A stretch of 64,000 nt of DNA from contig JAVHZZ010000003.1 of NCBI GenBank assembly GCA_036250195.1, positions 59,623,289 to 59,687,288 on the forward strand. Direction: 5' to 3'. Positions 11,301 to 23,223 of this stretch are shown one piece after another. Position numbers and translations under genes: made by a program. How positions within the stretch are numbered: position 1 is the stretch's first letter; each line of letters opens with the position of its first letter. The notes below the pieces were generated by a model that saw nothing but the letters and a program-made list of their open reading frames with translations, had not been told where the DNA came from and did not search any database. This DNA comes from Mixophyes australis (taxonomy: Eukaryota; Chordata; Amphibia; Anura; Limnodynastidae).

Positions 11301-12060
11301 AGTAATACCTATAATATCATACTGCTCATTCATTGCTACTAGTTCTAACTCCATTTTACCTGTCAAGTGTATGCTTGCAAATGCAAGAAGCCTAAGTCTA
11401 TTGCCTCCCTTAGGTATTTCTTTTTGCTTTAAAAAGGGCCGCTCCTTATCGACTATGCTTCCCTTTCCCCCCTCTCCACCCCCTTTACTCTTGTTAAATT
11501 CCTCCTTACTACTCTCAATGTCTATCCCATAAATACTTGCTTGCCCCTCCCCCCCGGAGCCTAGTTTAAAATCTCCTCCAACCTTCTAACCATCCTCTCC
11601 CCTAACACTGCAGCCCCCTCCTCATTCAGGTGCAATCCATCACGACAATAAAGATGGCAACTGACCGAGAAATCAGCCCAGTGCTCTAAGAATCCAAAAC
11701 CCTCCTTCTTACACCAATCTTTTAGCCACGCATTAACCTCCCTAATCTCCCACTGCCTCCCTGGACTAGCGCGTGGCACAGGTAGTATTTCCGAAAATAC
11801 TACCTTGGATGTCCTTGCCTTAAGTTTGCGACCTATGTCCCTGAAATTATTCTTTAGGACACCCCTTCTTCCTCTAACTCGGTCATTGGTGCCAACATGC
11901 ACCAAAACCGCTGGGTCATTCCCAGCCCCTCCCAACAATCTGTCCACCCGATCCGCAATATGCCGAGCCCGAGCACCCGGGAGACAACACACTGTTCGGC
12001 ATGCACGGTCCCGGTAAGGGCGCCTCCATTTCCCCGTGAGGCCCCCAATGTGAGCCGCCC
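8381..12060 (-). mobile_element. CR1-clade LINE, 5'-truncated, minus strand
   Basis: Reading the minus strand, it has the end of ORF1 (esterase-like), ORF2 (endonuclease plus reverse transcriptase), a short 3' UTR with 'ggttgaacttgatggactgg', and a tail of ACATAG/TTACTATG-type repeats at 8381-8420, where CR1 elements carry a short terminal microsatellite. The 5' limit is blurred: sequence of the surrounding hAT-like element starts somewhere in 12020-12090. Confidence 0.88.
8603..11366 (-). pseudogene. CR1 ORF2: endonuclease-reverse transcriptase, one frameshift
   Basis: The product nicks target DNA and copies the LINE RNA into it. From 11366 downward an apurinic-type endonuclease is visible (IGITETWW near the N terminus, [22 protein letters not shown]), followed by the RT core ([67 protein letters not shown], then FADDTKL). 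The frame closes right after FADDTKL at 9399. It resumes in another frame from 9421 with the CR1 thumb and C-terminal region (VQFWAPLYKKDNLELEKVQRRATK, KIWNSLPGKVV), ending at 8603. The open frame continues upstream of the Met at 11366 without a clear start, which is common in this family. A single indel around 9400-9421 breaks an otherwise open protein, so the copy is fairly young. Confidence 0.9.
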
Positions 12061-12088
12061 CCCCCCCCCCCAAGCGCTTACCTGTCAC
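11561..12088 (-). CDS. CR1 ORF1 C-terminal part: SGNH-type esterase domain, 5' truncated
   Basis: CR1 ORF1 proteins often carry an SGNH-hydrolase (esterase) domain; its role in the retrotransposition cycle is not settled. Visible here are [15 protein letters not shown], then [10 protein letters not shown], which contains the GxND block, and DGLHLNEEG, which supplies the D-x2-H block near the C terminus. The N-terminal block with the nucleophilic Ser is not seen. The first 20 or so codons read into G/C-rich sequence that probably belongs to the surrounding hAT-like element, so the Met at 12088 is unlikely to be the original start. The ORF ends about 200 bp upstream of the first Met of ORF2, as expected for a bicistronic CR1. 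Confidence 0.75.
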   Translation of the reverse strand: MTGKRLGGGGAAHIGGLTGKWRRPYRDRACRTVCCLPGARARHIADRVDRLLGGAGNDPAVLVHVGTNDRVRGRRGVLKNNFRDIGRKLKARTSKVVFSEILPVPRASPGRQWEIREVNAWLKDWCKKEGFGFLEHWADFSVSCHLYCRDGLHLNEEGAAVLGERMVRRLEEILN

Positions 12089-12359
12089 TGTAGTCCTCCG
12101 TCCCCGGCGCGCTGTAAGCTCCTTACTGAGGAGATCTCGCGAGAGTTCACTTGCGAGATCTCCTCAGTAAGCAGATTACTGAGCGCCGGGGACGGAGGAC
12201 TACAGTGACAGTGCTCAGCAGCATTGATCGGGCTGGGGGCGCCCCCGCCCCCGATCCGATAAATAATGCTGCTGAGGACTTTGAAGGGCCCCCTGGATGC
12301 CCGAGGCCCCTGGGCTATAGCCCAGTTAGACCTCGGGTTAATCCGGCCCTGGTAGTACT

Positions 12360-13100
12360 ACAAGCACCAGCATACCCATGGCTTCCAGGGCATGCTGGCT
12401 CTTAGAGAAGCACAAGTGCGAGCATGTTCTGGCACTGAGGGTCCACTGGGACTTGTGTGTGTGTTTTATGTACATTTTACCCTGGTGCATAACGTTTAAA
12501 AATTATTTTCTTTAAAATAAAAACACTCCATATACTACCCTCATTCACCCTCTTTATTGTTCACCAAGGTCCAGGCTCTTCATCTGGACTAAATCCAGGG
12601 ATCCTTGGCTTGGCAAAAAAAAAAACACCTTATACGCACCGCACAGCCAGCTCCTATGAGTTCCCTGCCGCAAATGAGCTCTTAGAGGCGGTTATGTCAT
12701 ATTTATAACTTAGGGATTGCCTGCGGCTTGATTGTTATATACGTGAGAGCGCTGCCAGGGCTAATAGTAATACAGGGAGCCCACACTCAGCCACAAAACA
12801 CTAACCAGCCCCCCTGTGGCCGACTAATATGACAAATACACTCCCTCTCAGAGAATTTATTTACCCCCTAGTCAAAACGCACTGTACATCGAGTTACACT
12901 CTCACGAAAATAATGGAAAAGCGGTGACTCTGCAAAACAGGAAGTGGAAAAAAAGTTTCAGACTATTCAATATGTGTCCGTTTTATTCTTGTATTCTGAA
13001 ATTTGGCATGTAGCATTTGCATGCCAAATTTCAGCTCAATATCTCTAATGCCCCCCACCCTTCACAAAATTAACATGGCGGAATAACATTTATTGGAGTC
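12360..13100. other. Non-coding stretch
   Basis: It begins with the right half of the palindromic site ('ctacaagcaccagcat') and 'catgctggct'. Nothing coding is seen. Confidence 0.4.
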
Positions 13101-13104
13101 AACC

Positions 13105-13340
13105 TTAATATAGCACTTACCAACTTAGTACAAGTACACAATGCAATGACACAAGTGCATCATTTTGCTTCATTACCGGGCCAAAATGATGCGACTCGGA
13201 ACAGACCTTGGCTGTCCCCCATCTCACCCACTTCACTAGAAAGTTGGCAGCATGCGGGACAATGACCTGATCTCCCGGGAGTCATGAAGACCGAACCGGA
13301 ATTCAGGAGTCTCCCAGAAACTCTAGGAGAGTAGGCTCTG
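13105..13340. mobile_element. Degraded family A MITE
   Basis: The segment has 'cacttaccaact' at the left, 'gcgggacaatgacctgatctcccgggagtcatg' in the middle and 'ctaggagagtaggct' at the right. The order matches the copy at 40396-40718. Ends and target duplication are too worn to fix. Confidence 0.45.
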
Positions 13341-13566
13341 CACAATTATCCAAAATAGGCTGGCTGGGCTGCTAGGTCTATTTGGGGGAGAGGCGCACAT
13401 TTTTAGGGGTTCAAATTTGTGAGATTGAGAGGTATAAACTGAAATTCATTTATTTTAAAATATTTATAATATCACAGAATAGTTCTAAAGCAAGAAGAAA
13501 ACATGAAAGAAAAAAGTAGCAAGGTTTTAATCTCTATGACTTCCAATGGTAAAAGCTGAAGACAGT

Positions 13567-13886
13567 GGGCCTGAGTCATTAAGGAATGTAAGACAAAAAA
13601 AAGGAGTAAATGTTCTCCGGGGCAAACCATGTTGCAATTCAAGGGGTGCAGGTTAGTTTATTATTTTGCACATAAGTTAAATACTGGCTGTTTTTACATC
13701 TAGCACTCAAATACTTGAAAGCTTCATTTTTACACTGAAATGTAAAAGTTGATCTAGGACCTGCCCTATCCCAACTATAAATCTGTCCCCATTTTTTAAA
13801 TTTACCTCCCCCTCCAATGCAACATGGTTTTGCCCAGGTGCAAAGTTACTCATTTTTTAGGCCTTACTGTCCTTAATGAAAGGCCC
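13567..13886. mobile_element. Palindromic MITE, family F ('GGGCCTGATTCATTAAGG'), divergent copy
   Basis: The left end 'gggcctgagtcattaagg' and right end 'ccttaatgaaaggccc' are inverted repeats. The interior carries 'aaccatgttgcaa-tcaaggggtgca' and 'cacataagttaaatactg', shared with 22303-22637 and 41636-41886. Confidence 0.7.
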
Positions 13887-16800
13887 AATGATTCTTCTTT
13901 GGATGGGCGTTTCAGGATAAGTGAGTAGGAGAGAAAAGGATGGAGACAGACATAGGCATCATAGCCCCTTCCCCTTCACCCTCAGTAGCACTCGTACATA
14001 CCTTCATTCTGCTATACAGTTCTAATATTAATTTAAAAAAAAAAATATAAAATAAGATAAATATATATATATATTTATTTGTCTTATTAAATAATATGGT
14101 GCAATGTTCTCAAATATGCTGAAACCCAATGCACACAATCAGACTCTAGTTATTTTCTAGTACAGTTTAGAAATGTCTGACTAGTTGCTATAGATGACAT
14201 AACACTTGTACAAATAGCGACATATTTATTTCCCTAAACGACAGAAGAAAAACTAAAAAGCAATGAGGCAGATATACATTAATCATCTAACCCTATCTGT
14301 CAGGTCTTCTGGTGTCCCCTTACAGCACAGAATGGCAGCTACCACCATCCCACACTCCTCTGTCGCTATATAGTGTTGTCTTAGTGTTCTTTGTGGTTAG
14401 CACTTACTCAGTTATACCTGTGAATAGAGTTTTGTTTCTTACCAGATGTCTCCTGTATGGCACATATATCATTTAAGCAGGTGCTCACGGCTCTAAAAAT
14501 AGCATTATCTCTGAGATCTTCAGACAAAAATGTCATCTACTAAAGCGTAATAGAATGCACTGGGTTTTTTTTTTTTGTTCTGACTCCTGAGCTATTATAG
14601 TCCTAGACACTGTCAAGACTGTCTGCCTCCAAAAGTGATTTGTACTTACTGAGCATTGTCTTGTTCTACTGCTGATTGCTATGAGATATATAAACAAAAA
14701 CACACAAGTAAAAATGTCTGTGTGTGTGTTTTAAATATCACTTTTCTGGGCAATGAAAGCACCTTCACTGAATCGATATGCACACAGATGTTTTCATCTT
14801 AGCAATCTTTTAAATTCTGTTAGGTAATAGTGTTTATTATCAGAACAACAGAAGTAAGTACCTGTGTCTCTTCAATGCTTGCGGAACCACATATCCAAAT
14901 ATACCCCGTCACCCTGGAAGGGCATGCTGTGACTTGTAGCTCCACAGATGCAGCACAGGTGGAAAATCCTGTCTAGAAAATTCATTATTTTGTTACACAC
15001 TACAAACATAGGGGTGGGGTGAGATTAAGAGCATCCTTAACAACTGTGATATCCCTGAGTGGAGGTCAAATGGCAAGTGCAAGGGGGGCGTAATGTACCA
15101 ATTCGCACTATTTTGGTCCCGCTTCCCACGATTGCCGCATTTCACCATGAGGCGGGGCCAGAATGACTCGAATCATGTTCCAGGTCTGAGCATCCACCTT
15201 CACATGTCCTCTCAACACCCACAGAGTATTTCTGTCACCCCAAGTTCACTAGAACACACAGGTCATAATCCTCTATATTCAGCACTACTGCAGGCTACAG
15301 TTACATATTTACAAGACATAAATAACAAACACTCAATATACCAAAAAAAATGCAGACTTTCCACAAATCCAATCTTGCCATTTTCAAAATAATTTTTACA
15401 ATTATTATCCCAAGTTTTTTTGTTGTAAGCAGCAGGAGAAATATGGCCCGATAAGACCGATTTGTTTGCACTGCTTGAGGTTTTTCCCATTGGTCTTTTA
15501 AGCAAAAATGTTTATAGCTTAGTGGAAATTCTGTCAATTTTTCAAATCTGTTATTACCTCCATAGTCACCAATTACCACACTGTGGAAGTCATGTAGAGT
15601 CGGACGCAAAGTCTGACATGCTGCCTATAATACACATTTCACTTCTGCGCATACCCACAAACCACTAGTTACCATAGGTGCCATATGTAGACTTGCATTT
15701 TATGCCTGCGATTGATGAGGCGGAACGGGGGAAGGAGGGGCGTGTAGGTAGGAGCAAGCGCTCCGCAGTCAGTGCACTTAGAAACCATTTTAGAATGTTG
15801 GCAACTATGTAAACTTGGTTCCAAATTCTTAAGTTCCAGGTCACAAAGTTCCACTATATGGAGAGCGTTCTACGCTCTGATCTACAGCTAAGCTGAGCCC
15901 ACTCAGTGACTAAGTCTGAGCTTACAGCATGCTCGCATCGGTCATTAAACTTACCAGGGAATTCACCAGTAGAAAATCACACAAAGCTTGAGAAAAGTCA
16001 CATTATGTTACCATAAAGCCCCCAGTGATCTATATATTATTTACATGTATAGTATAAAATGTTGCTCTATTATTGTCAATCTATATCTGGCATCTTAGGC
16101 TAGATTGACAGGTGAGACATTTACACACATGTCCTGGAGTATCTCTTACAGTATTTCAACATATTCCTTCTAAAATATTATACTTTATTGTAGCTGCCTT
16201 ATACCACAGATACAATCAGCACATTTCATTTTCTACCTATTCAGATGTGTACAATAGAAAAGAAGCTGACATTTCCATGCAGGCAGCGGGCACATGGTAG
16301 GATAATGAATCCGCAGCATGTAATACAACCAGGGATATCTGAATGCCTCGGTCAGGACCTCAGGGAAGGTAATAGGAAGGACTTGAGGCTTGACTTATCA
16401 CATTGTATAAAACAAAGGTGATTATTATGCTCCCTCCGGTCTTTTACTGGAAAGATGACTTTGAAACAAACAAATGGAAATGACAGTTGTTTTCTCTTCT
16501 GTGCGGATGTCTGCAGTTCATGTTACAGTTACTGTCTGCACTGAAGAAATAATGGCTTTGTGATGCATGAGGTCATTGCAGGACATAGTTATGTGTTTGC
16601 AGAGATTGTTACTATACAACTGTCTGTTCACATATGACTCATGTGCATTAAGGTATAGAGGGTGATTTTCTAGGTGCATAGGTGTTTCCTTGATTTGGTG
16701 TAAACAATAGTCAATCAGGTTAAGAAAAAATTAAACGAGGAGGGGGCACAGGCCGAGTGCTTTAATACCATGTACTCTTATAAGGAATAATACAACCGCT

Positions 16801-17187
16801 ACTATGTATTATAAGTACACGGGCAGTAGTAGTATTGACAAATGTATTCAATATCTTAGTATTCTTTTCACCATTTAATGCTATGCTTTGTGGGAATTGT
16901 GTGACGAGAAGCTTTTCAATAGGGTAGGGGCCTGGTGCAGGCGTGATTCTTGGTCCTCCCTGATGACTATAATGACTGGCTGAAGTACACCTGATGGAGA
17001 TAAGATTGGAGCAGATAAGCATTAGGTACTGTTTAATAGTTTATAAACAGCTGTAAAATATATTATCCTTATCACTATCTGACCTCTGTGAAATATGTCC
17101 TAATATAGCCAGCACAGTAGAAGATATTATCTTTGATGACTGGTGATGTCAGAGGTTGGCAAAGAGAAGGATATATTTTACAACCAT
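13887..17187. other. Long non-coding stretch, no gene recognised
   Basis: AT-rich low-complexity sequence occurs at about 14030-14100. A patch at about 15040-15175 ('gatatccctgagtggaggtcaaatggcaagtgcaagg') resembles family A MITE interior. The open frames here are short, overlap on both strands and show no domain. Confidence 0.4.
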
Positions 17188-17770
17188 ATGTTATATAGAG
17201 ATGAGCGCACTCGGATTTTGTGAATCCGAACCCACCCGAACCTTTCCGATCCGAGTCGGATCCGAGACAGATCCGGGCATTGGCGCCAAATGAAAACTTG
17301 AAACCGAGGCTCTGAGTCATAATCCCGCTGTCGGATCTCGCGATACTCGGATCCTATAAATTCCCCGCTAGTCGCCGCCATCTTCACTCGGGCATTGATC
17401 AGAGTAGAGGGAGGGTGTGTTAGGTGGTCCTCTGTCCTGGTAGATCTCGTGCTGTGCTGTTTAGTTCTGTGCTGTGCTCTGCAGTATCAGTCCAGTGGTG
17501 CTGTGTGCTGTGCTCTGTCAATTTTGAGTTCAGTGGTGCTGCTGGGTCCTGTGCTGTGTCCTGTTCAGTCCAGTGGTCCAGTATCCTGTGCTTCTAAGGG
17601 CATAGTTATTTCCCCATTATTCCCAAGTGTTTAAAATTTTTTAAAAAAGTTATAAAAAAAAAATTAAATTACAACAAAATTTGCAAAACCAATCCTGCAG
17701 TTTAAGTCCATTGGTACTGTCTGCAATATTACCAGGTTCACACATTCTGCAGTATCTTGTGCTACATATA

Positions 17771-20751
17771 ATGGAGACCAAAAATTTGGAGGATAAAGTA
17801 GGGAAAGATCCAGACCCACTTCCTCCTAATGCTGAAGCTGCTGCCACTAGTCATGACATAGACGATGAAATGCCATCAACGTCGTCTTCCAAGCCCAATG
17901 CCCTATCTCCTAGTACAGGGCATGTAAAATCCAAAAAGCCCAAGTTCTCAAAAAAAAAGCAAAAAGAGAAACTTAAAATCATCTGAGGAGAAACGTAAAG
18001 TTGGCAATATGCCATTTACGACACGTAGTGGCAAGGAACGGCTTAGGCCCTGGCCCGTGTTCATGACTAGTGGTCCATCTTCACCCAAGGATCTTAGCCC
18101 TCCTCCTCCTCCCCCCCCCTACAAAAAAATTGAAGAGAGTTATGCTGTCAGCAACAAAACAGCAAACAACTCTGCCTTCTAAAGAGAAATTATCACAAAT
18201 CCCCAAGGCGAGTCCAAGGGTGTTGGTGATTGTCAAGCCTGACCTTCCCATCACTGTACGGGAAGAGGTGGCTCGGGAGGAGGCTATTGATGATGTAGCT
18301 GGCGCTGTGGAGGAACTTGATGATGAGGATGGTGATGTGGTTATTGTAAATGAGGCACCAGGGGGGGAAACAGCTGATGTCCATGGGATGAAAAAGCTCA
18401 TCGTCATGCCTGGTCAGAAGACCAAAAAATGCACCTCTTCGGTCTGGGAGTTATTTTTATCCAAATCCGGACAACCAATGTATGGCCATATGTAGCTTAT
18501 GTAAAGCTCAAATAAGCAGGGGTAAGGATCTTGCCCACCTAGGGACATCCTCCCTTATACGTCACCTGAATAACCTTCATAGTTCAGTGGTTAGTTCAGG
18601 AACTGGGGCTAGGACCGTCATCGGTACAGGGACACCTAAATCCAGTGGTCCAGTTGGATACACACCAGCAACACTCTCCTCGTCAACTTCCTCCACAATC
18701 TCCATCAGATGGAGTCCTGCAGCCCAAGTCAGCAGCCAGACTGAGTCCTTCCAATACAGGATTCATCCGAGGAATCCTGCAGCGGTACGCCTACTACTGC
18801 CACTGCTGCTGTTGCTGCTGTTAGTCGGTCATCTTCCCAGAGGGGAAGTCGTAAGACCGCTAAGTCTTTCACAAAACAATTGACCGTCCAACAGTCGTTT
18901 GCCATGACCACAAAATACGATAGTAGTCACCCTATTGCAAAGCGTATTACTGCGGCTGTAACTGCAATGTTGGTGTTAGACGTGCGCCCGGTGTCCGCCA
19001 TCAGTGGAGTGGGATTTAGAGGGTTGATGGAGGTATTGTGTCCCCGGTACCAAATCCCGTCGAGATTCCACTTCACTAGGCAGGCGATACCAAAAATGTA
19101 CAGAGAAGTACGATCAAGTGTCCTCAGTGCTCTGAAAAATGCGGTTGTACCCACTGTCCACTTAACCACGGACATGTGGACAAGTGGTTCTGGCCAAACG
19201 AAGGACTATATGACTGTGACAGCCCACTGGGTAGATGCATCGCCTTCCGCAGCAACAGCTGCATCAGTAGCAACATCTACAAAATGGCTGCTCGTGCAAA
19301 GGCAGGCAACATTGTGTATTACAGGCTTTAATAAGAGGCACAATGCTGACAACATATTAGAGAAACTGAGGGAAATTATCTCCCAGTGGCTTACCCCACT
19401 TAGACTCTACTGGGGATTTGTGGTGTCAGACAATGCCAGTAACATTGTGCGGTCATTAAATATGGGCATTTTCCAGCACGTCCCATGTTTTGCCCACACC
19501 ATTAATTTGGTGGTGCAGCATTACCTCAAGAGTGACAGGGGTGTGCAGGAGATGCTTGCGGTGGCGCGCAAAATTGCTGGACACTTTCGGCATTCAGCCA
19601 GTGCTTACCGCAGACTAGAGGCACATCAAAAAAGCATGAACCTGCCCTGCCATCACCTCAAACAAGAGGTTGTGACGCGCTGGAACTCCACCCTCTATAT
19701 GCTGCAGAGGATGGAGGAGCAGCAAAAGGCCATTCAGGCCTACACAGCCACCTACGACATAGGCAAAGGAGTGGGGATGCGCCTGAGTCAAGCGCAGTGG
19801 AGACTGATTTCCGTGTTGTGCAAGGTTCTCCAGCCGTTTGAACTTGCCACACGAGAAGTCAGTTCCGACACTGCCAGCTTGAGTCAGGTCATTCCCCTGA
19901 TCAGGCTGTTGCAGAAGCAGCTGGAGAAAGTGAGGGAGGAGCTGGTAAAGCACTGCGATCCAACAAAGCATGTAGCTCTTGTGGATGAAGCCCTTCGTAC
20001 GCTTTGCCAGGATCCGAGGGTGGTCACTCTTTTAAAGTCAGAGGAATACATTCTGGCCACCGTGCTCGATCCTCGGTTTAAAGCGTATGTTGTGTCTCTG
20101 TTTCCGGCGGACACAAGTCTACAGCGGTGCAAAGATCTTCTGGTCAGGAGATTGTCCTCTGAAGAGGACCGTGACATGCCAACAGCTCCTTCCACATCTA
20201 TGGCTGCGAGGAAAAAGCTCAGTTTTCCTAAAAGAGCCGCTGGCGGGGATGCTGATAACATCTGGTCCGGACTGAAGGACCTGCCAACCATTGCAGACAT
20301 GTCTACTGTCGCTGCATTGGATGCTGTCACAATTGAAAAAATGGTGGAGGATTATTTTGCTGACACCATCCAAATAGACATGTCAGACAGTTCATATTGT
20401 TACTGGCAGGAAAAAAAGGCAGTTTGGAAGCCCCTGTACAAACTGGCTCTATTTTACCTGAGTTGTCCCCCCTCCAGTGTGTACTCGGAAAGAGTTTTTA
20501 GTGCAGCGGGGAACCTGGTCAGTGAGCGGCGAAGGAGGTTGCTTCCTCACAACGTTGAAAAAATGATGTTTATAAAAATGAATAATCAATTCCTCAATGA
20601 AGTACAGCACTGCCCTCCAGATAGTACAGAGGGACCTGTGGTTGTGGAGTCCAGCGGGGACGAATTGATAATGTGTGAGGAGGAGGAAGTACACACTGTA
20701 GGGGGAGAGGAATCAGAGGTTGAGGATGAGGACGACATCTTTCCTCAGTAG
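17771..20751 (+). pseudogene. hAT transposase with BED finger; N-terminal frameshifts, core open
   Basis: The enzyme excises and reinserts the hAT element. The reading starts METKNLEDK at 17771 and breaks frame near 17985, near 18120-18170 and near 18480. The BED zinc finger is split: SSVWELF is in one frame, and CSLC with RHLNNLH (C-x2-C and H-x4-H) is in another at about 18490-18580. From 18880 a 623-residue frame is open to 20751. In it, LTTDMWTS carries the first catalytic Asp (about residue 98), VVSDNASN the second (about 184), PCFAHTINLV is the C-x2-H motif, VVTRWNST is the RW motif, and LSCPPSSVYSERVFSAAG is the hATC dimerisation region with the likely third acidic residue (about 537). 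The C terminus is acidic. As the sequence stands no full-length protein can be made without corrections upstream of 18880; sequencing or assembly errors in homopolymers are an alternative for some breaks. Confidence 0.88.
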
Positions 20752-21099
20752 AGCCTGTTTAGTTTGTACAGGGAGAGATGAATAGCTTTTTTAGTGGGGG
20801 CCCAAACAAACCAATCATTTCAGCCAAAGTTGTTTGGTAGGCCCTGTCGCTGAAATGATTGGTTTGTTAAAGTGTGCATGTCCTATTTCAACAACATAAG
20901 GGTGGGTGGGAGGGCCCAAGGACAATTCCATCTTGGAACTTTTTTTTTGGCATTATGTGACCATTCAACAGTCGTGTTCAAAAAAGTAAAACAAAATGTC
21001 AAATTACAAAAATTTAATCAAAAGTTAAATGCCCTGTCATTATTTAAAACAAGAGGGTTTGACGTGCTAGAATTAGTGTAGTGTTAATAGGTTATAAAC

Positions 21100-21430
21100 A
21101 CTACACTTGGAACTTGGAGGAGGTATTGTGGGCCAGGTATCAAATTTAGTACCGGGGCCACCCCACTACATAGCCCAGAATTATTTTTTGGGGAAATTCA
21201 GACCCGTGGAGGGTTTTTTATTAATTATATTGTGGTGACCACACCTCTACGCAGTCCAGATACATTTATTGGTGCGAATCATACAAGTTCAGGGTTTTTA
21301 AATTATATTGTGGTGACCCACTCCTCTACGCAGTCTAGGTACATTTTTTGGTGCGATTAAGACCAGTTGATGGTTTTCTTATTATATTGTGGGGACCACT
21401 CCACTACACAGTCCAGAAAGATACCTCGTT
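21100..21430. repeat. Tandem repeat of about 90-100 bp in the hAT 3' region, 3-4 copies
   Basis: Successive copies contain 'attatattgtggtgacca', 'ctctacgcagtccag', 'tacattt-ttggtgcga' and 'gttga-ggtttt'. It lies between the transposase stop and the right terminus. It is probably part of the element, because it is wholly inside its borders. Confidence 0.7.
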
Positions 21431-21732
21431 GCAAAGTTTTGGACTAATAACTATATTGTGAGGTGTTCAGAATACACGGTAAATTAGAGGAAATGCTTGT
21501 TATTGAATGTTATTGAGGTTAATAATAGCGTAGGAGTGAAAACAAGCCCAAAAACTTGATTTTTGAACTTTTTATGCTTTTTTCAAAAAAAATCCGAATC
21601 CAAAACCTTAAATCCGAACCAAAACCTTTCGGCAGGTGTTTTGCGAAACAAATCCGAACCCAAAACATTGCGGAAATCCGAATCCAAAACACGAGACACC
21701 AAAAGTCGCCGATGCACATCCCTAGTGTTATA

Positions 21733-22302
21733 TAAATTGCCACTGTAATCTGCATATTTAAAAACAAATGTAGAGTCAGGTAAACCATTATAAATGAGAA
21801 CTAAGGGGTCTGTTTATGACCCCACCATGGTCACTGTCACTAATCGCAGAGATGCATGATTAAGGTACACTGCAATTGCTCTGGGAGCCCCTGCAAAGAA
21901 CCCCGCCCCCCCCCCCCCCCTCCTCCACAAGGCAGTTAGTCTCTTCATCGGCAGCCTAACGCTGACAGCAAATGGAGAAAGTGCCATGAGCATGTGCATC
22001 GCGCTTTCACCTGCGAGTGCTCCACTGGAACCAATGGGAAAAGACAGGTGAAGGCGGGGCTTAGTGATGCAGTTTGTGTAGTTAAACCCCGCCCCCGATT
22101 CACAGTGCTGATTCACAGTGCTAATTCACAACGCTGCAAATGAAGGGGTTGTAGCTATGGTGATGCAACGGGCAATATGGCATCACCTCGCCCCAGTCCC
22201 ACCAGCTCTGCCATCCGGGAGGAGAGAGAATGGAGAAGTTGTCAGGTATACTGGAGAGTAGATTTAATATGTTGGCACCTATATAAAGGTTAATAATAAT
22301 AA
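21733..22302. other. Non-coding stretch
   Basis: A C run lies at about 21905-21920 and a short duplicated 'gattcacagtgct' near 22100. No gene is recognised. Confidence 0.4.
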
Positions 22303-22637
22303 GGGGCCTGCTTCATTAAGGATCTTAACTTGAGAAACTTCTTATTTCAGTCTCCTGGACAAAACCATGTTACAATGCAAGGGGTGCAAACTAGTTTTCT
22401 CTTTTGCACATAAGTTAAATACTGTCTGGTTTTTCATGTAGCACACAAATATCAACTTTAAATTTCAGTGTACAAATAAGCTATCAAGTATTTGTGTGCT
22501 ACATGAAAAAGACAGTCAGTATTTAACTTATGTGCAAAACAGAATACTAATTTCCACCCCTTGCATTGTAACATGGTTTTGTCCAGGAGACTGAAATAAG
22601 AAGTTTCTCAAGTTAAGATCCTTAATGAATCAGGCCC
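22303..22637. mobile_element. Palindromic MITE, family F, complete
   Basis: The whole element is a near-perfect inverted repeat: 'ggcctg-ttcattaaggatc' at the left, and its complement at the right. Inner blocks 'tagcacacaaatat' and 'atatttgtgtgcta'-like also pair, so the RNA would fold as one long hairpin. No coding capacity is present. Confidence 0.85.
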
Positions 22638-23128
22638 AAAGTTATTAGTTATTATTTGTTGGTACCTAACTTTAACAGTGATAGCAACTGTAGCAGCATA
22701 GGAAGTTTAAATAGTGCAACCACCCATAATGGTTTGTATTTGAGGTACTTAGCTCACCTGTAGGGATATTTTTATGACATTATCAGATCAGGTTTGAATA
22801 GAGTACAGAAATAATATAAGTCAAACCTGATAATGACCAGTTTGTGATACATTTACCCCTATGAGAATAAACGTCACAAAAGCAGAGCTAGTGTCTAATA
22901 ATACCCAACACTGTGATTGCATATGCTAGCTACAGACTTGCTGACTTCTTCGACCTCTGGTAGATCCTGGAGGGGAGGTCCAATTGGAAACTACAGTGGG
23001 CGTGTCAACGTAGTATTCTGGGAGAAAGGTAAGGATGGCTCACTATAGTATAATTATATCCCTCTATGCAGACTATGAGCAAAGCAGTGGACAAGTCATA
23101 TTTTCCGTTTTCTGGCCACACCCCAATG
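22638..23128. other. Non-coding flank left of ERV1
   Basis: A worn family A-like patch may lie at 22930-23035 ('gatcctggaggggaggtcca', 'tctgggag'). Otherwise unrecognised. Confidence 0.4.
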
Positions 23129-23204
23129 ATTTTGTCGAAGTCAGCAAATTGGATAAAGTCATTTCAATTAAAGTCTAACAAACTTGGTTGTCTTTGTCTG
23201 AAAA

Positions 23205-23223
23205 GATGCGTACGGTACGCATC
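23205..23223. promoter_or_regulatory. Perfect palindrome in U3, GATGCGTAC-G-GTACGCATC
   Basis: Two 9-bp arms around a single base. It is conserved in the 3' LTR at 32037-32055. The position in U3, upstream of the TATA box, would suit a dimeric transcription-factor site; the factor is unknown. Confidence 0.5.

Larger units (their letters stand above)
8343..12351. mobile_element. hAT-like palindromic element (CAGGGCCGGATTAA), host to a CR1 insertion
   Basis: It starts CAGGGCCGGATTAAGG and ends GGTTAATCCGGCCCTG, with the 8-mer GTAGTACT on both sides (8335-8342 and 12352-12359, exact). The part right of the CR1 contains long inverted repeats: 'ctgtcactgtagtcctccgt' with its complement, and 'actgaggagatctcgc' with its complement, at about 12080-12215. 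Only about 38 bp of the element remain left of the CR1 insertion. The phrase 'ggcccctgggcta' appears near both ends. Confidence 0.85.
17196..21724 (+). mobile_element. 4.5-kb hAT transposon, family D (TAGAGATG...CATCCCTA)
   Basis: The termini TAGAGATGAGCGCACTCGG and CCGATGCACATCCCTA are imperfect inverted repeats. Flanks are ATGTTATA (17188-17195) and GTGTTATA (21725-21732), 7 of 8 identical. Both subterminal regions are rich in 'atccgaa' motifs (17215-17290; 21590-21695), likely transposase-binding repeats. It encodes a hAT transposase on the plus strand. The short copy at 34147-34736 shares termini and subterminal style and has an exact 8-bp duplication, which fixes the element boundary. 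Confidence 0.9.

Noticed and set aside
13887..17187. Host exons in the longest featureless stretch
   Set aside because: No frame combined length, splice consensus and a recognisable domain.
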